Origin: Novosphingobium sp. SG707 | GTDB lineage: Bacteria; Pseudomonadota; Alphaproteobacteria; Sphingomonadales; Sphingomonadaceae | Length of the DNA stretch: 64,000 nucleotides | Direction of reading: 5' to 3' | Assembly (NCBI RefSeq): GCF_012275515.1 | Contig: NZ_JAAZQL010000003.1 | Location: 440,833-504,832, forward strand | Shown: in pieces, positions 1 to 7,738 of the stretch | Layout: each line of letters starts with the position of its first letter | Numbering within the stretch: position 1 is the stretch's first letter | Made by a program: the position numbers and the translations under genes | The notes under the pieces: generated by a model | Databases searched by the model: none | The model's input: the letters and a program-made list of their open reading frames with translations, nothing else | Told to the model about the DNA's origin: nothing

Positions 1-954
1 GAGGCGCGCATCCGCATCATTGAAACACAGCGCCGGGATTTGCGCGCGCAATTGGCGCAAAGGCAGAAGCCGCTGGTCGAACTGACCGGGGCTCTGCAGC
101 GCCTGTCGCGCCGCCCGCCGCTGGTGGCCCTGCTGCGCCCCGGTTCGTTGGCCGACAGCGTGCATACGCGCGCCCTTCTGGAGAGCATGTTGCCGCAGGT
201 TCAGCGCCGCACCGCCGCCTTGCGCAGCGAGTTGGCCCGCGCCCGCGCGCTGCAGGAACAGGCCAAGGCGGCCGAGGCCGCGCTCCATGGCGAAATCGCC
301 GCGCTGGGCACCCGCCGCCGCGATCTGGGTGCGATGGAGGCTCGCCAGCGTCAGGCCGCGCGCGAAGCCAATGGCGGGGCAAGCCGCGAGGCCGAACGCG
401 CGCTGGCTCTGGCTGAAAAGGCGCGCGATCTGGGCGGATTGCTCGATGGGCTGGAGCAGGCCGCGGCGCTGCGCGACCGTCTTGCCGCGTTGCCCGGTCC
501 GGTGCTGCGCCCTGCGCCAGGCTCGGCAGGGGGGGGGCAGATGGTCAATGAGGCGGCCTATGCCCCCTCGCCCAGCCCGACGCCCACGGCTCTCCCTGAT
601 TTCCTGCTGCCGGTGACGGGGCGGCTGGTGTCCGGCTTTGGCGATGCTTCACGTGGAACAGCCGCGCGCGGTATCACCCTGACCGTCCGCGCCCAGGCGC
701 AGGTGGTGGCGCCATCGGGCGGGCGGATCGCCTTTGCCGGCCCTTTTGCCGGTTATGGCCAGATCATCATCATCGATCATCCGGGCGGTTTCACCAGCCT
801 GATCACTGGCCTTGAGCGCATTTCGGCGCAGGTTGGCGACAATGTGGTGGCCGGATCGCCGTTGGGGGCGGCGGGCGGTGGGCGGCCCCAGATTACGCTG
901 GAATTGCGCCGGGATGGCCGACCGGTAAACCCGCTTGATCAACTGCACCATTAA
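1..954 (+). CDS. EnvC-type murein hydrolase activator (5' end outside window)
   Basis: The reading frame is open from base 1, so the N-terminus lies outside the window; 317 residues are visible. The first 160 or so are Ala/Arg/Glu/Gln-rich and look like coiled coil. The C-terminal part, from about residue 200, is an M23/LytM-like fold beginning RLVSGFG and ending near NPLD. The zinc-binding residues of active LytM peptidases are missing: the usual HxGID stretch reads RGITL, and the late HxH is replaced by QITLEL. This is the pattern of EnvC-like activators, which stimulate amidases at the division site rather than cut peptidoglycan themselves. It lies 77 bases upstream of ctpA on the same strand, an arrangement I associate with alphaproteobacteria. 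The role is family inference. Confidence 0.85.
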   Translation, partial: EARIRIIETQRRDLRAQLAQRQKPLVELTGALQRLSRRPPLVALLRPGSLADSVHTRALLESMLPQVQRRTAALRSELARARALQEQAKAAEAALHGEIAALGTRRRDLGAMEARQRQAAREANGGASREAERALALAEKARDLGGLLDGLEQAAALRDRLAALPGPVLRPAPGSAGGGQMVNEAAYAPSPSPTPTALPDFLLPVTGRLVSGFGDASRGTAARGITLTVRAQAQVVAPSGGRIAFAGPFAGYGQIIIIDHPGGFTSLITGLERISAQVGDNVVAGSPLGAAGGGRPQITLELRRDGRPVNPLDQLHH

Positions 955-1031
955 ATCTTGCAACATTGGGCATCTGGCATTGTGCGCCCAACCGGGCTAG
1001 ATTCCCCCGTGATTATCCAGAAAGGCCCCCC

Positions 1032-2369
1032 ATGCGTTCACGTTTAGCCACTCTTGCCCGCGCCGGACTTTTGCTGGGGGCGGTGGCGATGGTGCCGGTG
1101 GGCACAGCGGGCCTGGCGGCGGTGGATGGCCGCGTGGCGCCGCAATTTGCCCGGCTTTATACGGTCTACAGCCTGATCAAGGCGCATTATGTCGATCAGA
1201 CCGATGACGAGAAACTGGTCAAGGGCGCGATTGACGGTATGCTCTCCAGCCTCGATCCGCATTCCTCCTATCTCGACGGGGCCAGTCTTGAGCGGCTGCG
1301 CACGATGATCGACGGGGGCTATGCAGGCCTTGGCATTTCGGTGGTGCAGGAGGATGGCGCGGTCAAGGTAGTCAGCCCGATGCGCGGCAGCCCGGCCGAA
1401 CAGGCGGGGGTCAAGGCGGGCGACTATATCACCCATCTGGACGGCAAGTTCATCGTGGACGGCGATCTGGACGATGCGGTGGCCAAGATGCGCGGCGCGG
1501 CAGGCACCCAGATCAAGCTGACCATCTATCGCCCCGGCCGCGAGGAGCCGTTTGACCTGACGCTGACCCGCGCGGTCATCACGCTGGAGCCGGTGACGAG
1601 CAAGCTGGAAGCCAATGTGGCGGTGGTGACCGTCAATGAATTCAGCCATGACGTGGGCCGTCTGGTGTTTGAACAGATCCAGAAGCAGCGCGCGGCCTCG
1701 GGCAACCGGATGACCGGCGTGGTGCTGGATCTTCGCTCGAATCCGGGCGGCGAGCTGGACGAGGCGGTGGCCCTCTCCGACCTGTTCCTGAGCGGCGGCA
1801 CGGTGGTGTCGCAGCGCGGGCGTCAGGCGGGCGAGAATGCGGTCTATCGCGCCGAGACCTATTTCCCCGGCGATCTGGTCAAGGGCCTGCCGGTGATAGT
1901 GCTGATCGATGCCGGTTCGGCCAGCGCTTCGGAAATCGTTGCGGGCGCGCTTCAGGATCAGCATCGCGCGTTGATCATGGGCGAGCGCAGTTTCGGCAAG
2001 GGCAGCGTGCAGACGATGATCCCCATCGACAGCGCCCATGCGGTCAAACTGACCACGGCGCGCTATTACACGCCTTCGGGCCGCAGCGTGCAGGAAGGCG
2101 GCATCGAGCCGGACATCCGCGTGCCCCAGATTTCCGACCCCGACGCGCGCAAGCGCAGCGAAAAAGCCCTGCGCGAGAGCGATCTGCGCCGCCATCTGGT
2201 CAATGAAAAGGGCGTGGACGACAAGAAGCTGGAGAAGGACAATAATCCCGATCCGCGCTTCAAAATGACGCCCGAGGAATTGACCGAGAAGGGCATCAAG
2301 GATTTCCAGCTGTGGTATGCGCTGCAGACGATCAATCGCACGGCGACGCTGGCGGCAAAGGGCAAGTGA
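1032..2369 (+). CDS. ctpA: C-terminal processing peptidase, S41 family (CtpA)
   Basis: A 445-residue periplasmic serine protease that trims C-termini of envelope proteins. A signal or anchor segment spans residues 10-30. A PDZ domain covers roughly 95-180 (GYAGLGI start, GSPAEQAGVKAGD). The S41 core follows, with the GSASASE serine motif at about 295-301 and the catalytic lysine in FGKGSVQ at about 323, giving the Ser-Lys dyad. The ATG at 1032 was chosen because it directly precedes the hydrophobic signal segment; an in-frame extension upstream to 966 has no such feature. dsbB starts one base after the stop, so the two are probably cotranscribed. Confidence 0.95.
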   Translation: MRSRLATLARAGLLLGAVAMVPVGTAGLAAVDGRVAPQFARLYTVYSLIKAHYVDQTDDEKLVKGAIDGMLSSLDPHSSYLDGASLERLRTMIDGGYAGLGISVVQEDGAVKVVSPMRGSPAEQAGVKAGDYITHLDGKFIVDGDLDDAVAKMRGAAGTQIKLTIYRPGREEPFDLTLTRAVITLEPVTSKLEANVAVVTVNEFSHDVGRLVFEQIQKQRAASGNRMTGVVLDLRSNPGGELDEAVALSDLFLSGGTVVSQRGRQAGENAVYRAETYFPGDLVKGLPVIVLIDAGSASASEIVAGALQDQHRALIMGERSFGKGSVQTMIPIDSAHAVKLTTARYYTPSGRSVQEGGIEPDIRVPQISDPDARKRSEKALRESDLRRHLVNEKGVDDKKLEKDNNPDPRFKMTPEELTEKGIKDFQLWYALQTINRTATLAAKGK

Positions 2370-2370
2370 G

Positions 2371-2838
2371 ATGAAAAATCTGAGTAAGGCCAACTTGGTC
2401 GCTCTGTCGGTGCCGCTGGCGCTGCTGGGCGGGGCCTATGGGTTTCAGTATATAGGGGGCCTTGTGCCTTGCGAAATGTGCTGGTGGCAACGTTATGCCC
2501 ATTTCGCGGCGCTGGGGCTGGCGGTGACGGCATTCGTGCTGCCGGTGAAGCGTTTGTTCGTGGCGCTTTCGGGGCTTGCTCTGGCGGCGGCCTCGGCGAT
2601 TGGCGGCTATCATGCGGGGGTCGAATATGGCTGGTGGAAGGGGCTGACGGAATGCACCACCACGGTCAGCTTTTCCAATGGCGGGGATCCTTTGGCCGCG
2701 ATCATGGCCGCGCCGGTCATCCGCTGCGATGTGGTGCAGTGGAAACTGATGGGCATTTCGATGGCCGGGTATGATTTCCTGATTTCGGGCGCGGCGGCGC
2801 TGGTGGTTTTCGCGCTGATGGCGCGGAACAAGGGTTGA
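2371..2838 (+). CDS. dsbB: Disulfide bond formation protein B
   Basis: A 155-residue inner-membrane protein that reoxidises periplasmic DsbA and passes electrons to quinone. Four hydrophobic segments are visible. The first cysteine pair is CEMC at residues 34-37 (CxxC just after TM1), and the second is C95 and C119 in the second periplasmic loop, matching DsbB architecture. The length is slightly below E. coli DsbB. The ATG at 2371 follows the ctpA stop by one base. The coq7 ATG follows two bases after this stop, so ctpA-dsbB-coq7 form a tight operon. Confidence 0.92.
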   Translation: MKNLSKANLVALSVPLALLGGAYGFQYIGGLVPCEMCWWQRYAHFAALGLAVTAFVLPVKRLFVALSGLALAAASAIGGYHAGVEYGWWKGLTECTTTVSFSNGGDPLAAIMAAPVIRCDVVQWKLMGISMAGYDFLISGAAALVVFALMARNKG

Positions 2839-2839
2839 G

Positions 2840-3373
2840 ATGGGGAGCGTTGAGATGGCGGTTTCGCAGCGCGTAAAGCGGATGGTGCGCGTCGATCAGG
2901 CGGGCGAATATGGCGCGGTGCGCATCTATGCCGGGCAACTGGCGGTGATGGGCGATCGCGGGCCGCATTCGGCCAAGATCCGCGAGATGGAAGCGCAGGA
3001 AGTGGACCATCGCGCATGGTTCGACCGGCTGATCGTCGAGCGGCAGGGGCGGCCCACGGTGCTGCAGCCGATCTGGCATGTCGCGGGCTTTGCGCTGGGC
3101 GCGGCCACGGCGCTGATCGGGCCGGAGGCGGCGATGGCCTGCACCGCGGCCATCGAGACCGAGATCGACAAGCATTATACCGAGCAATTGGTAGAGCTGG
3201 GCGATGAGGACCCCGAACTGGCGGGCCTGATCGAAAAGGCGCGCGATGATGAGCGCGAACACCGCGACACCGCGCTTGCCAACGGGGCCGAGCGTGCGCC
3301 CGCCTATCCTCTGTTGTCGGGGGCGATCCGGTTGGGGTGCCGTTTCGCCATCAAGCTGTCGGAACGTATCTAA
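2840..3373 (+). CDS. coq7: Demethoxyubiquinone hydroxylase (COQ7 family)
   Basis: A 177-residue di-iron hydroxylase for the penultimate hydroxylation of ubiquinone biosynthesis. Two halves each supply carboxylate/His ligands: EYGAVR and EAQEVDH in the first, and the ETEIDKHY region plus DDEREHRD in the second. These are the paired ExxH motifs of the family. Start choice: ATG at 2840 has AGGG six bases upstream; ATG at 2855 (MAVSQRVKRM) has GGGGAG eight bases upstream and is equally good. Coq7 is the usual ubiquinone hydroxylase in many alphaproteobacteria. It lies in the ctpA-dsbB operon; both DsbB and Coq7 depend on quinone. Confidence 0.93.
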   Translation: MGSVEMAVSQRVKRMVRVDQAGEYGAVRIYAGQLAVMGDRGPHSAKIREMEAQEVDHRAWFDRLIVERQGRPTVLQPIWHVAGFALGAATALIGPEAAMACTAAIETEIDKHYTEQLVELGDEDPELAGLIEKARDDEREHRDTALANGAERAPAYPLLSGAIRLGCRFAIKLSERI

Positions 3374-3482
3374 ATTGTTCTGGCTCAAGCCGGGGATGGC
3401 TAACTTCAGCTAGCATTCACCCGCTATCGCCAAGGGCTGTGGCAGCCTATAATGCCGCCAAACGCATGAGGAGCCTGTTGCC

Positions 3483-4091
3483 ATGTTTCGCCCGATTCTC
3501 ACCCTCTCTGCGGTTTTGAGCATGGCTGCTCCGGCCCTTGCCGCCCAACAGAACGCCGCCCAAGCCCAGCCGACCGGCACGCAGATCACCGCGCCGGGGG
3601 GCGAGCGGGTCAACATGGTCATCATTTTTGGCGACGATGCCTGTCCGCAGGGCAAGGGCGATGAAATCACCGTCTGCGCCCGCAAGGCCGAGAGCGAGCG
3701 CTATCGCATCCCCGAGCCGTTCCGCGAGAACACCGGTGGGCCCAAGAACGAATCCTGGAACAACAAGGTGATCGCCTATGAACGCGTGGGCGCATCGGGC
3801 GCGCAAAGCTGTTCGCCGGTGGGTGCGGGCGGGCAGACGGGCTGCGTCTCGCAATTCATCAAGAACGCCTATGCCGAGCGCAAGCAGTCGAGCGACGTGC
3901 AGTTTTCCAAGATGATCGAGGCCGAGCGCGAAAAGCGCCTTGGCAAGATCGACGATGAAGCCGCCCGCACCCAGTCCGATGTCGAGGACGAGGAAAAGGC
4001 CTATTTCGCCCGCAAGCAGAAGCAGGCCGAAGCTGAAGCAAAGGCCAAGGCAGAGGCCGCGCAGCACGGCCCCCCTGCCCCCGGTCAATAA
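3483..4091 (+). CDS. Exported protein of unknown function
   Basis: A 202-residue protein not assigned to a named family. The first 20 residues form a signal peptide ending at AAPALAA. The mature part has four cysteines in two pairs (DDACPQG and TVCARK; then SCSPVG and GCVSQF), plausible for two disulfides, and the segment ERYRIPEPFR. The last 70 residues are highly charged (Lys/Glu/Ala-rich), likely helical or coiled coil, ending in a Pro/Gly tail. GAGGAG lies about 11 bases before the ATG. I recall similar exported proteins in sphingomonads but cannot name a function. It is convergent with xthA. Confidence 0.75.
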   Translation: MFRPILTLSAVLSMAAPALAAQQNAAQAQPTGTQITAPGGERVNMVIIFGDDACPQGKGDEITVCARKAESERYRIPEPFRENTGGPKNESWNNKVIAYERVGASGAQSCSPVGAGGQTGCVSQFIKNAYAERKQSSDVQFSKMIEAEREKRLGKIDDEAARTQSDVEDEEKAYFARKQKQAEAEAKAKAEAAQHGPPAPGQ

Positions 4092-4106
4092 AGCCTAGAC
4101 CAGCAA

Positions 4107-4880
4107 TCAGTCGCGGATTTCGACCCAGACGGGCGCATGGTCGCTGGCCTTTTCCCGGCCGCGATGCGCCTTGTCCACGCCGCAGGCCACCAGCCGGTCC
4201 GCCAGTTCGGGTGAGAGCAGCGCATGGTCGATGCGGAAGCCATGGTCCTTCTGCCATGCGCCCGCCTGATAGTCCCAATAGGTCCACACGCCGCCATTGG
4301 GATTATGGGTGGCGATGGCATCGGTCCAGCCGTCATGCAGCAGGCGCAGATAGGCGTCGCGCGATTCGGGCTGCATCAGCGCATCGTCCGCCATCGCCTT
4401 GGGGTTCCAGATGTCGGCATCGGTGGGGATGACGTTGAAATCGCCGGTGACGATGGCGGGGATTTCCAGCGCCTTTAATTCGGCCATGCGGGCGCGCAGA
4501 CGCTCCATCCAGCGCAGTTTGTAATCAAATTTCGGCCCTGGTTGCGGATTGCCATTGGGCAGATAGATGCCCGCGATCCGCACCCCCCTCACCTCGGCCT
4601 CGATATAGCGGCTGTGTTCATCCTCAGGCTCCCCCGCAAGGCCGCGCTGGGTCTCGACCGGCTTCTCGCCCCGCGCCAGGATCGCCACGCCGTTAAAGCC
4701 CTTCTGGCCGTGCCAGATCGCCTGATAGCCGATCTTTTCAAACTCATCGGCCGGAAAACCCTCGTCCTGCGTCTTGATCTCCTGAAGGCAGGTGACATCA
4801 GGCTGCGTTTCCTCCAGCCACTCCAGCAGGCGCGGCAGGCGGGCCTTGATGCCGTTGATGTTGAAGCTGGCGATTTTCAT
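4107..4880 (-). CDS. xthA: Exodeoxyribonuclease III
   Basis: A 257-residue AP endonuclease/3'-5' exonuclease of the EEP fold used in base-excision repair. It begins MKIASFNINGIKAR (Asn of the active site), has LQEIKT at residues 34-39 (metal-binding Glu), GDFNVIP near the middle (Asp/Asn pair), and ends with SDHAPVWVEI (catalytic Asp-His). The length is typical of XthA. Its 5' end faces repeat element A, so its promoter must lie between 4881 and about 4915, inside the repeat, or further upstream. Confidence 0.95.
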   Translation of the reverse strand: MKIASFNINGIKARLPRLLEWLEETQPDVTCLQEIKTQDEGFPADEFEKIGYQAIWHGQKGFNGVAILARGEKPVETQRGLAGEPEDEHSRYIEAEVRGVRIAGIYLPNGNPQPGPKFDYKLRWMERLRARMAELKALEIPAIVTGDFNVIPTDADIWNPKAMADDALMQPESRDAYLRLLHDGWTDAIATHNPNGGVWTYWDYQAGAWQKDHGFRIDHALLSPELADRLVACGVDKAHRGREKASDHAPVWVEIRD

Positions 4881-4914
4881 GGGTGGGGTCGGTCCTTGGG
4901 AAGAGAAGTTTCAG

Positions 4915-5110
4915 GTGCCTCCGGCGGGCAAAGGGACTCGGTCCCTTTGCAATCCCATGACTGGGATGGTGCCGGTGGCAAACTCAGTCTTCTTTACCGC
5001 CGGAGGCAATAATTGAAAGCGGCTTCGCCGCGTGGCGCTTCCCCGCGAATCTCACGCACGCCCATTACGGGGATTGCAAAGGGTCGAGACCCTTTGCCCG
5101 CCGGAGGCAC
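4915..5110. repeat. Intergenic repeat element A (inverted-end variant)
   Basis: A 196-bp element whose two ends are inverted copies of the H1 module found in six other intergenic elements here. It starts GTGCCTCCGGCGGGCAAAGG and ends with the reverse complement. The imperfect inverted arms extend about 50 bases on each side and each contains its own CAAAGGG/CCCTTTG hairpin. The centre differs from the other copies: it lacks the H2 and H3 hairpins but has a third partial CCGCCGGAGGCA at 4998-5009. It lies between the 5' end of xthA and the 3' end of the IscA/ErpA-type gene. No open reading frame is credible inside it. Confidence 0.85.
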
Positions 5111-5132
5111 CTCTAACTCTTAACCCCTAACC

Positions 5133-5471
5133 TCAAACCGCAAACGAGGACCCGCACCCACACCCAGCCACGGCATTGGGATTTTCGACCTTGAAGGCCG
5201 CCCCGCCCAGCGACTCGACATAATCGACGACGCAGCCCGAAACGAGATCGAGGCTGACCGAATCGACCACCAGCTTGACGCCATCGGTTTCGACCACCGT
5301 GTCATCGGCCTCGACGCTTTCGGCCAGGCCATAGCGATATTGGAAGCCCGAGCAGCCGCCCCCCTCGACCGAGAGGCGCAGAGCCGCCGGTTTGCCCTGT
5401 TTCTGCGCGATCCACGCGACTCGGGCGGCGGCGGAGGGGCTGAGGGCGATGGTGGGGGCGGTGTCAGTCAT
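5133..5471 (-). CDS. Iron-sulfur cluster assembly/insertion protein, IscA/ErpA type
   Basis: A 112-residue A-type Fe-S carrier that delivers clusters to target enzymes. The three invariant cysteines are visible: GGGCSGF in the first half and the GCGCGSSF pair six to eight residues before the C-terminus. ATG at 5471 ([10 protein letters not shown]) gives normal family length; a 16-residue upstream extension is Arg-rich and not family-like. A second A-type carrier, SufA, is encoded at 35147-35503 in the SUF operon. This stand-alone copy could be the ErpA-like carrier for essential apoproteins, but sequence alone does not separate ErpA from IscA. Confidence 0.9.
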   Translation of the reverse strand: MTDTAPTIALSPSAAARVAWIAQKQGKPAALRLSVEGGGCSGFQYRYGLAESVEADDTVVETDGVKLVVDSVSLDLVSGCVVDYVESLGGAAFKVENPNAVAGCGCGSSFAV

Positions 5472-5541
5472 GGCCCCAATGTAGGCGCGCGCCCGTCCAC
5501 TCGCAAGGCGGGCGCGCACCCATCAATCCAGAAGGCAGCGA

Positions 5542-5970
5542 TCAGGCCATCTGGATGTAATCCCGCAGGGCATCGGCTTCGCCCTGAATCCGGTCGATCC
5601 GGTATTTCACAAGGTCGCCGATGGAGATGAAATCGACCATCCGCCCTTCGCGCAGCACCGGCAGATGGCGAATGCGGCGGCGGGTCATCAGGCCAAGTGC
5701 TTCAAGCGCCGAGGTTTCCGGGTCGACCGTGATCGCGGGCGAGGTCATCACCTGACCCACCAGCATGTCGAACAAGGCGGGGCCATGTTCATTGAGGCGC
5801 GAGATCACATCGCGTTCGGAAAAGATCCCTGCGATGGCATGGCCATCGAGCACAGGGATCGCGCCGATCCTCTTGTCCGCCAGCAGGGCGATGGCATCGC
5901 GCACTTTCATCGAGACGGTGCAGCCGACGATATTGACGTCGCGGCCTTCGATCAAACGAGCAATCGACAT
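5542..5970 (-). CDS. Tandem CBS-domain protein
   Basis: A 142-residue protein made almost entirely of two CBS domains (about residues 10-65 and 75-130), a Bateman module that usually binds adenosyl nucleotides. Visible CBS signatures are AIALLADKRIGAIPVLD, SERDVISRL, and in the second repeat ALGLMTRRRIRHLPVL. No catalytic domain is attached, so it probably acts as a separate regulator; partners are unknown. The ATG at 5970 is preceded by an excellent GGAGGAAAT ribosome-binding site (5971-5979), which decides the start against a much longer in-frame extension. Confidence 0.88.
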   Translation of the reverse strand: MSIARLIEGRDVNIVGCTVSMKVRDAIALLADKRIGAIPVLDGHAIAGIFSERDVISRLNEHGPALFDMLVGQVMTSPAITVDPETSALEALGLMTRRRIRHLPVLREGRMVDFISIGDLVKYRIDRIQGEADALRDYIQMA

Positions 5971-6153
5971 ATTTCCTCCATCTCCCCCTTTTGGCGGGTT
6001 TTTGTCTATTTGTATGAGTATGACATAGGCCCTCCCCCGTGAAAAGTGGGGAATTGCGCGGGTTTTGGCTCTTGGCCCGTTAACTGTCACCCATGCGCCA
6101 CGCTCTAGCGCGCGGCTTGAAACATGGCGGGCAAAGGCGCATGAAGGCGCGCG

Positions 6154-6453
6154 ATGACCAACCGATCTCCCTTTTCCGACACGGCCACGGCGGCGGCCGC
6201 ATGGGCGCGGTTTCGCCGCATCATGCTCTGGATGTTTCTGGTGACGATGACCACGGTGATCGGCGCGCTGACCGTGCTGTACAAGCAGGAGGGGATGGTC
6301 AGCCCGCATTTCTATATCGCGGTGGCGATCGGGATCTCGTTTGCGATGCTGTTGATGTCGGCGCTGATGGGGCTGGTGTTTCTGTCCAACAACAGCGGAC
6401 ATGACGAGGAAGTGAGCGAAGGCCCGAAGGACGATCAGGACCTGAGCCGGTAA
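6154..6453 (+). CDS. Small two-helix membrane protein, unknown function
   Basis: A 99-residue protein with two predicted transmembrane segments (about 24-44 and 54-78) joined by a short loop (YKQEGMVSPH), and an acidic, hydrophilic C-terminal tail from about 80 (HDEEVSEGPKDDQD). No recognised domain. It is divergent from the CBS gene. Its last 19 bases overlap tail-to-tail with the ferredoxin gene on the other strand, so one of the 3' ends is shared coding sequence. Confidence 0.7.
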   Translation: MTNRSPFSDTATAAAAWARFRRIMLWMFLVTMTTVIGALTVLYKQEGMVSPHFYIAVAIGISFAMLLMSALMGLVFLSNNSGHDEEVSEGPKDDQDLSR

Positions 6454-6806
6454 TCCTCCACCGGCACGCCGCCGATGATATGCTCCTGAAGGATGCGTTC
6501 GAGCACCTCCTCGGTGCAGGAATGATACCAGACGCCATCGGGATAGACCACCGCCACGGGGCCGGCAAAGCACACGCGCAGGCAATCGGCCTTGCTGCGC
6601 ATCACACCCGCCTCGGTCAGGCCCAGTTGCTTGACCCGTTTTTTCAGATAGGCCCATGCCTTGCTGCCCACCGCCGGGGTGCAACATTCGCCCTTTTGCG
6701 GCTCGGCGCAGAGGAAGATGTGGCGCTGAACCCCGCCCGGCGCGGCGGCCCCGGCCTTGGCCAGCGCGGCCTGCGCCAGCGCGAGTTCCTCAGGCTTTAC
6801 CGACAT
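6435..6806 (-). CDS. Thioredoxin-like [2Fe-2S] ferredoxin
   Basis: A 123-residue ferredoxin of the thioredoxin-like 2Fe-2S family, often annotated (2Fe-2S) ferredoxin domain protein. The four cluster cysteines are expected among FLCAEP, GECCTP, DCLRVC and the later YHSC region; the DCLRVCFAGP segment is characteristic. ATG at 6806 was preferred to the TTG at 6812. The start lies inside the 3' end of the upstream thioesterase gene (10-base overlap), which suggests translational coupling. The redox partner is not evident. Confidence 0.85.
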   Translation of the reverse strand: MSVKPEELALAQAALAKAGAAAPGGVQRHIFLCAEPQKGECCTPAVGSKAWAYLKKRVKQLGLTEAGVMRSKADCLRVCFAGPVAVVYPDGVWYHSCTEEVLERILQEHIIGGVPVEDYRLRS

Positions 6807-7228
6807 TTCCAAGCCTCAATCGTCTCGCGCAGCCCTTCAGGCAAAGGGGCTGCCTTGCCGTTCACCACATGCACCGCCACCGCCTCGGCCAGCGCCACCG
6901 GGCGGCCATTTTGCGTCAGCAGATGGCGCAGGCGCAAGCTGCGCTCGCCCACCGCCGACAGGCCCGAATGGATCACCAGCGGATGGGGATAATGGGCCTG
7001 CGCCAGATAATCTATGGTCAGCGAGACGACCATCGTCTGCGCGCCCGCCGGGATCGCCTTGGCAAAACCGCTGGCCATATGGAAACGCACGCGGGCGTCC
7101 TCGATGATCGCCGCCATCGCCACATTGTTGATGTGGTTGTTGGGGTCCAGATCGGCATAGCGGGTCGTCACCTCGCACATATGCGGGTAACCGGTGGGAT
7201 CGAGCAGGGCGGGATCAGGTTTGGCCAT
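6797..7228 (-). CDS. Acyl-CoA thioesterase (hotdog fold, 4HBT-like)
   Basis: A 143-residue single hotdog-fold protein. The segment TTRYADLDPNNHINNVAMAAIIEDAR matches the 4-hydroxybenzoyl-CoA thioesterase-like motif, with the catalytic Asp in YADLD and the following NHxNN. The length is normal for the family. Substrate chain length cannot be read from the sequence. It is the upstream gene of a two-gene overlap with the 2Fe-2S ferredoxin. Confidence 0.85.
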   Translation of the reverse strand: MAKPDPALLDPTGYPHMCEVTTRYADLDPNNHINNVAMAAIIEDARVRFHMASGFAKAIPAGAQTMVVSLTIDYLAQAHYPHPLVIHSGLSAVGERSLRLRHLLTQNGRPVALAEAVAVHVVNGKAAPLPEGLRETIEAWKCR

Positions 7229-7267
7229 GCCCTTGCCCTATCAGGACAAAGGCGGAAGAGCTAGATA

Positions 7268-7696
7268 TTAGCCCTTCTTGCCGACGATCCTTGCGATTTC
7301 GGCGGCGACCATGCGCTCGACCATTGCGGGCAGGTTCTGGTCCAGCCATTCGCGCAGCGCGGGCTTGAGCAGATCGGCCACCAGACCTTCGAGCGAAGTC
7401 TCGCCGCTGCGCACGATCTGGGGGCGGCTGCTGGGCTGCGACATCATGGCCAGAGCGGCCAGAGATTCGCGCATCGAGGAGATCGCCGGCTCGCTGATGA
7501 GGTCGGCAGCGGGGCCTGTCGGGGTGGGTTCCTCGTGAAAATACTGATCCGAATCAGCGAGATCGAGCACATCGTCGTCATGCGATTCGGCCACGTTCAA
7601 ACGCGGCGCGCCCGCAGGGACACGATTGTCACGCGCGATCACTTTTTTAATCGAATCAAGGATTTCCTCGACCGAAGGTTCGCCCTGTGCGCGCAT
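7268..7696 (-). CDS. popZ: Polar organizing protein PopZ-like (DUF2497)
   Basis: A 142-residue protein with the bipartite PopZ pattern: a short conserved N-terminal helix (EPSVEEILDSIKKVIARD), an acidic/proline-containing variable linker (about residues 25-75), and a conserved C-terminal helical oligomerisation region (SLEGLVADLLKPALREWLD, then MVERMVAAEIARI). PopZ forms a polar matrix that anchors centromere complexes in alphaproteobacteria. ATG at 7696 gives MRAQGEPSVEEI; an upstream in-frame ATG adds only eight residues. It is followed by tolC on the same strand after a 42-base gap. Confidence 0.85.
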   Translation of the reverse strand: MRAQGEPSVEEILDSIKKVIARDNRVPAGAPRLNVAESHDDDVLDLADSDQYFHEEPTPTGPAADLISEPAISSMRESLAALAMMSQPSSRPQIVRSGETSLEGLVADLLKPALREWLDQNLPAMVERMVAAEIARIVGKKG

Positions 7697-7738
7697 TCTA
7701 TGTGCCCCTGAAAATCGCATTATCGCCGAAACCGGCCC

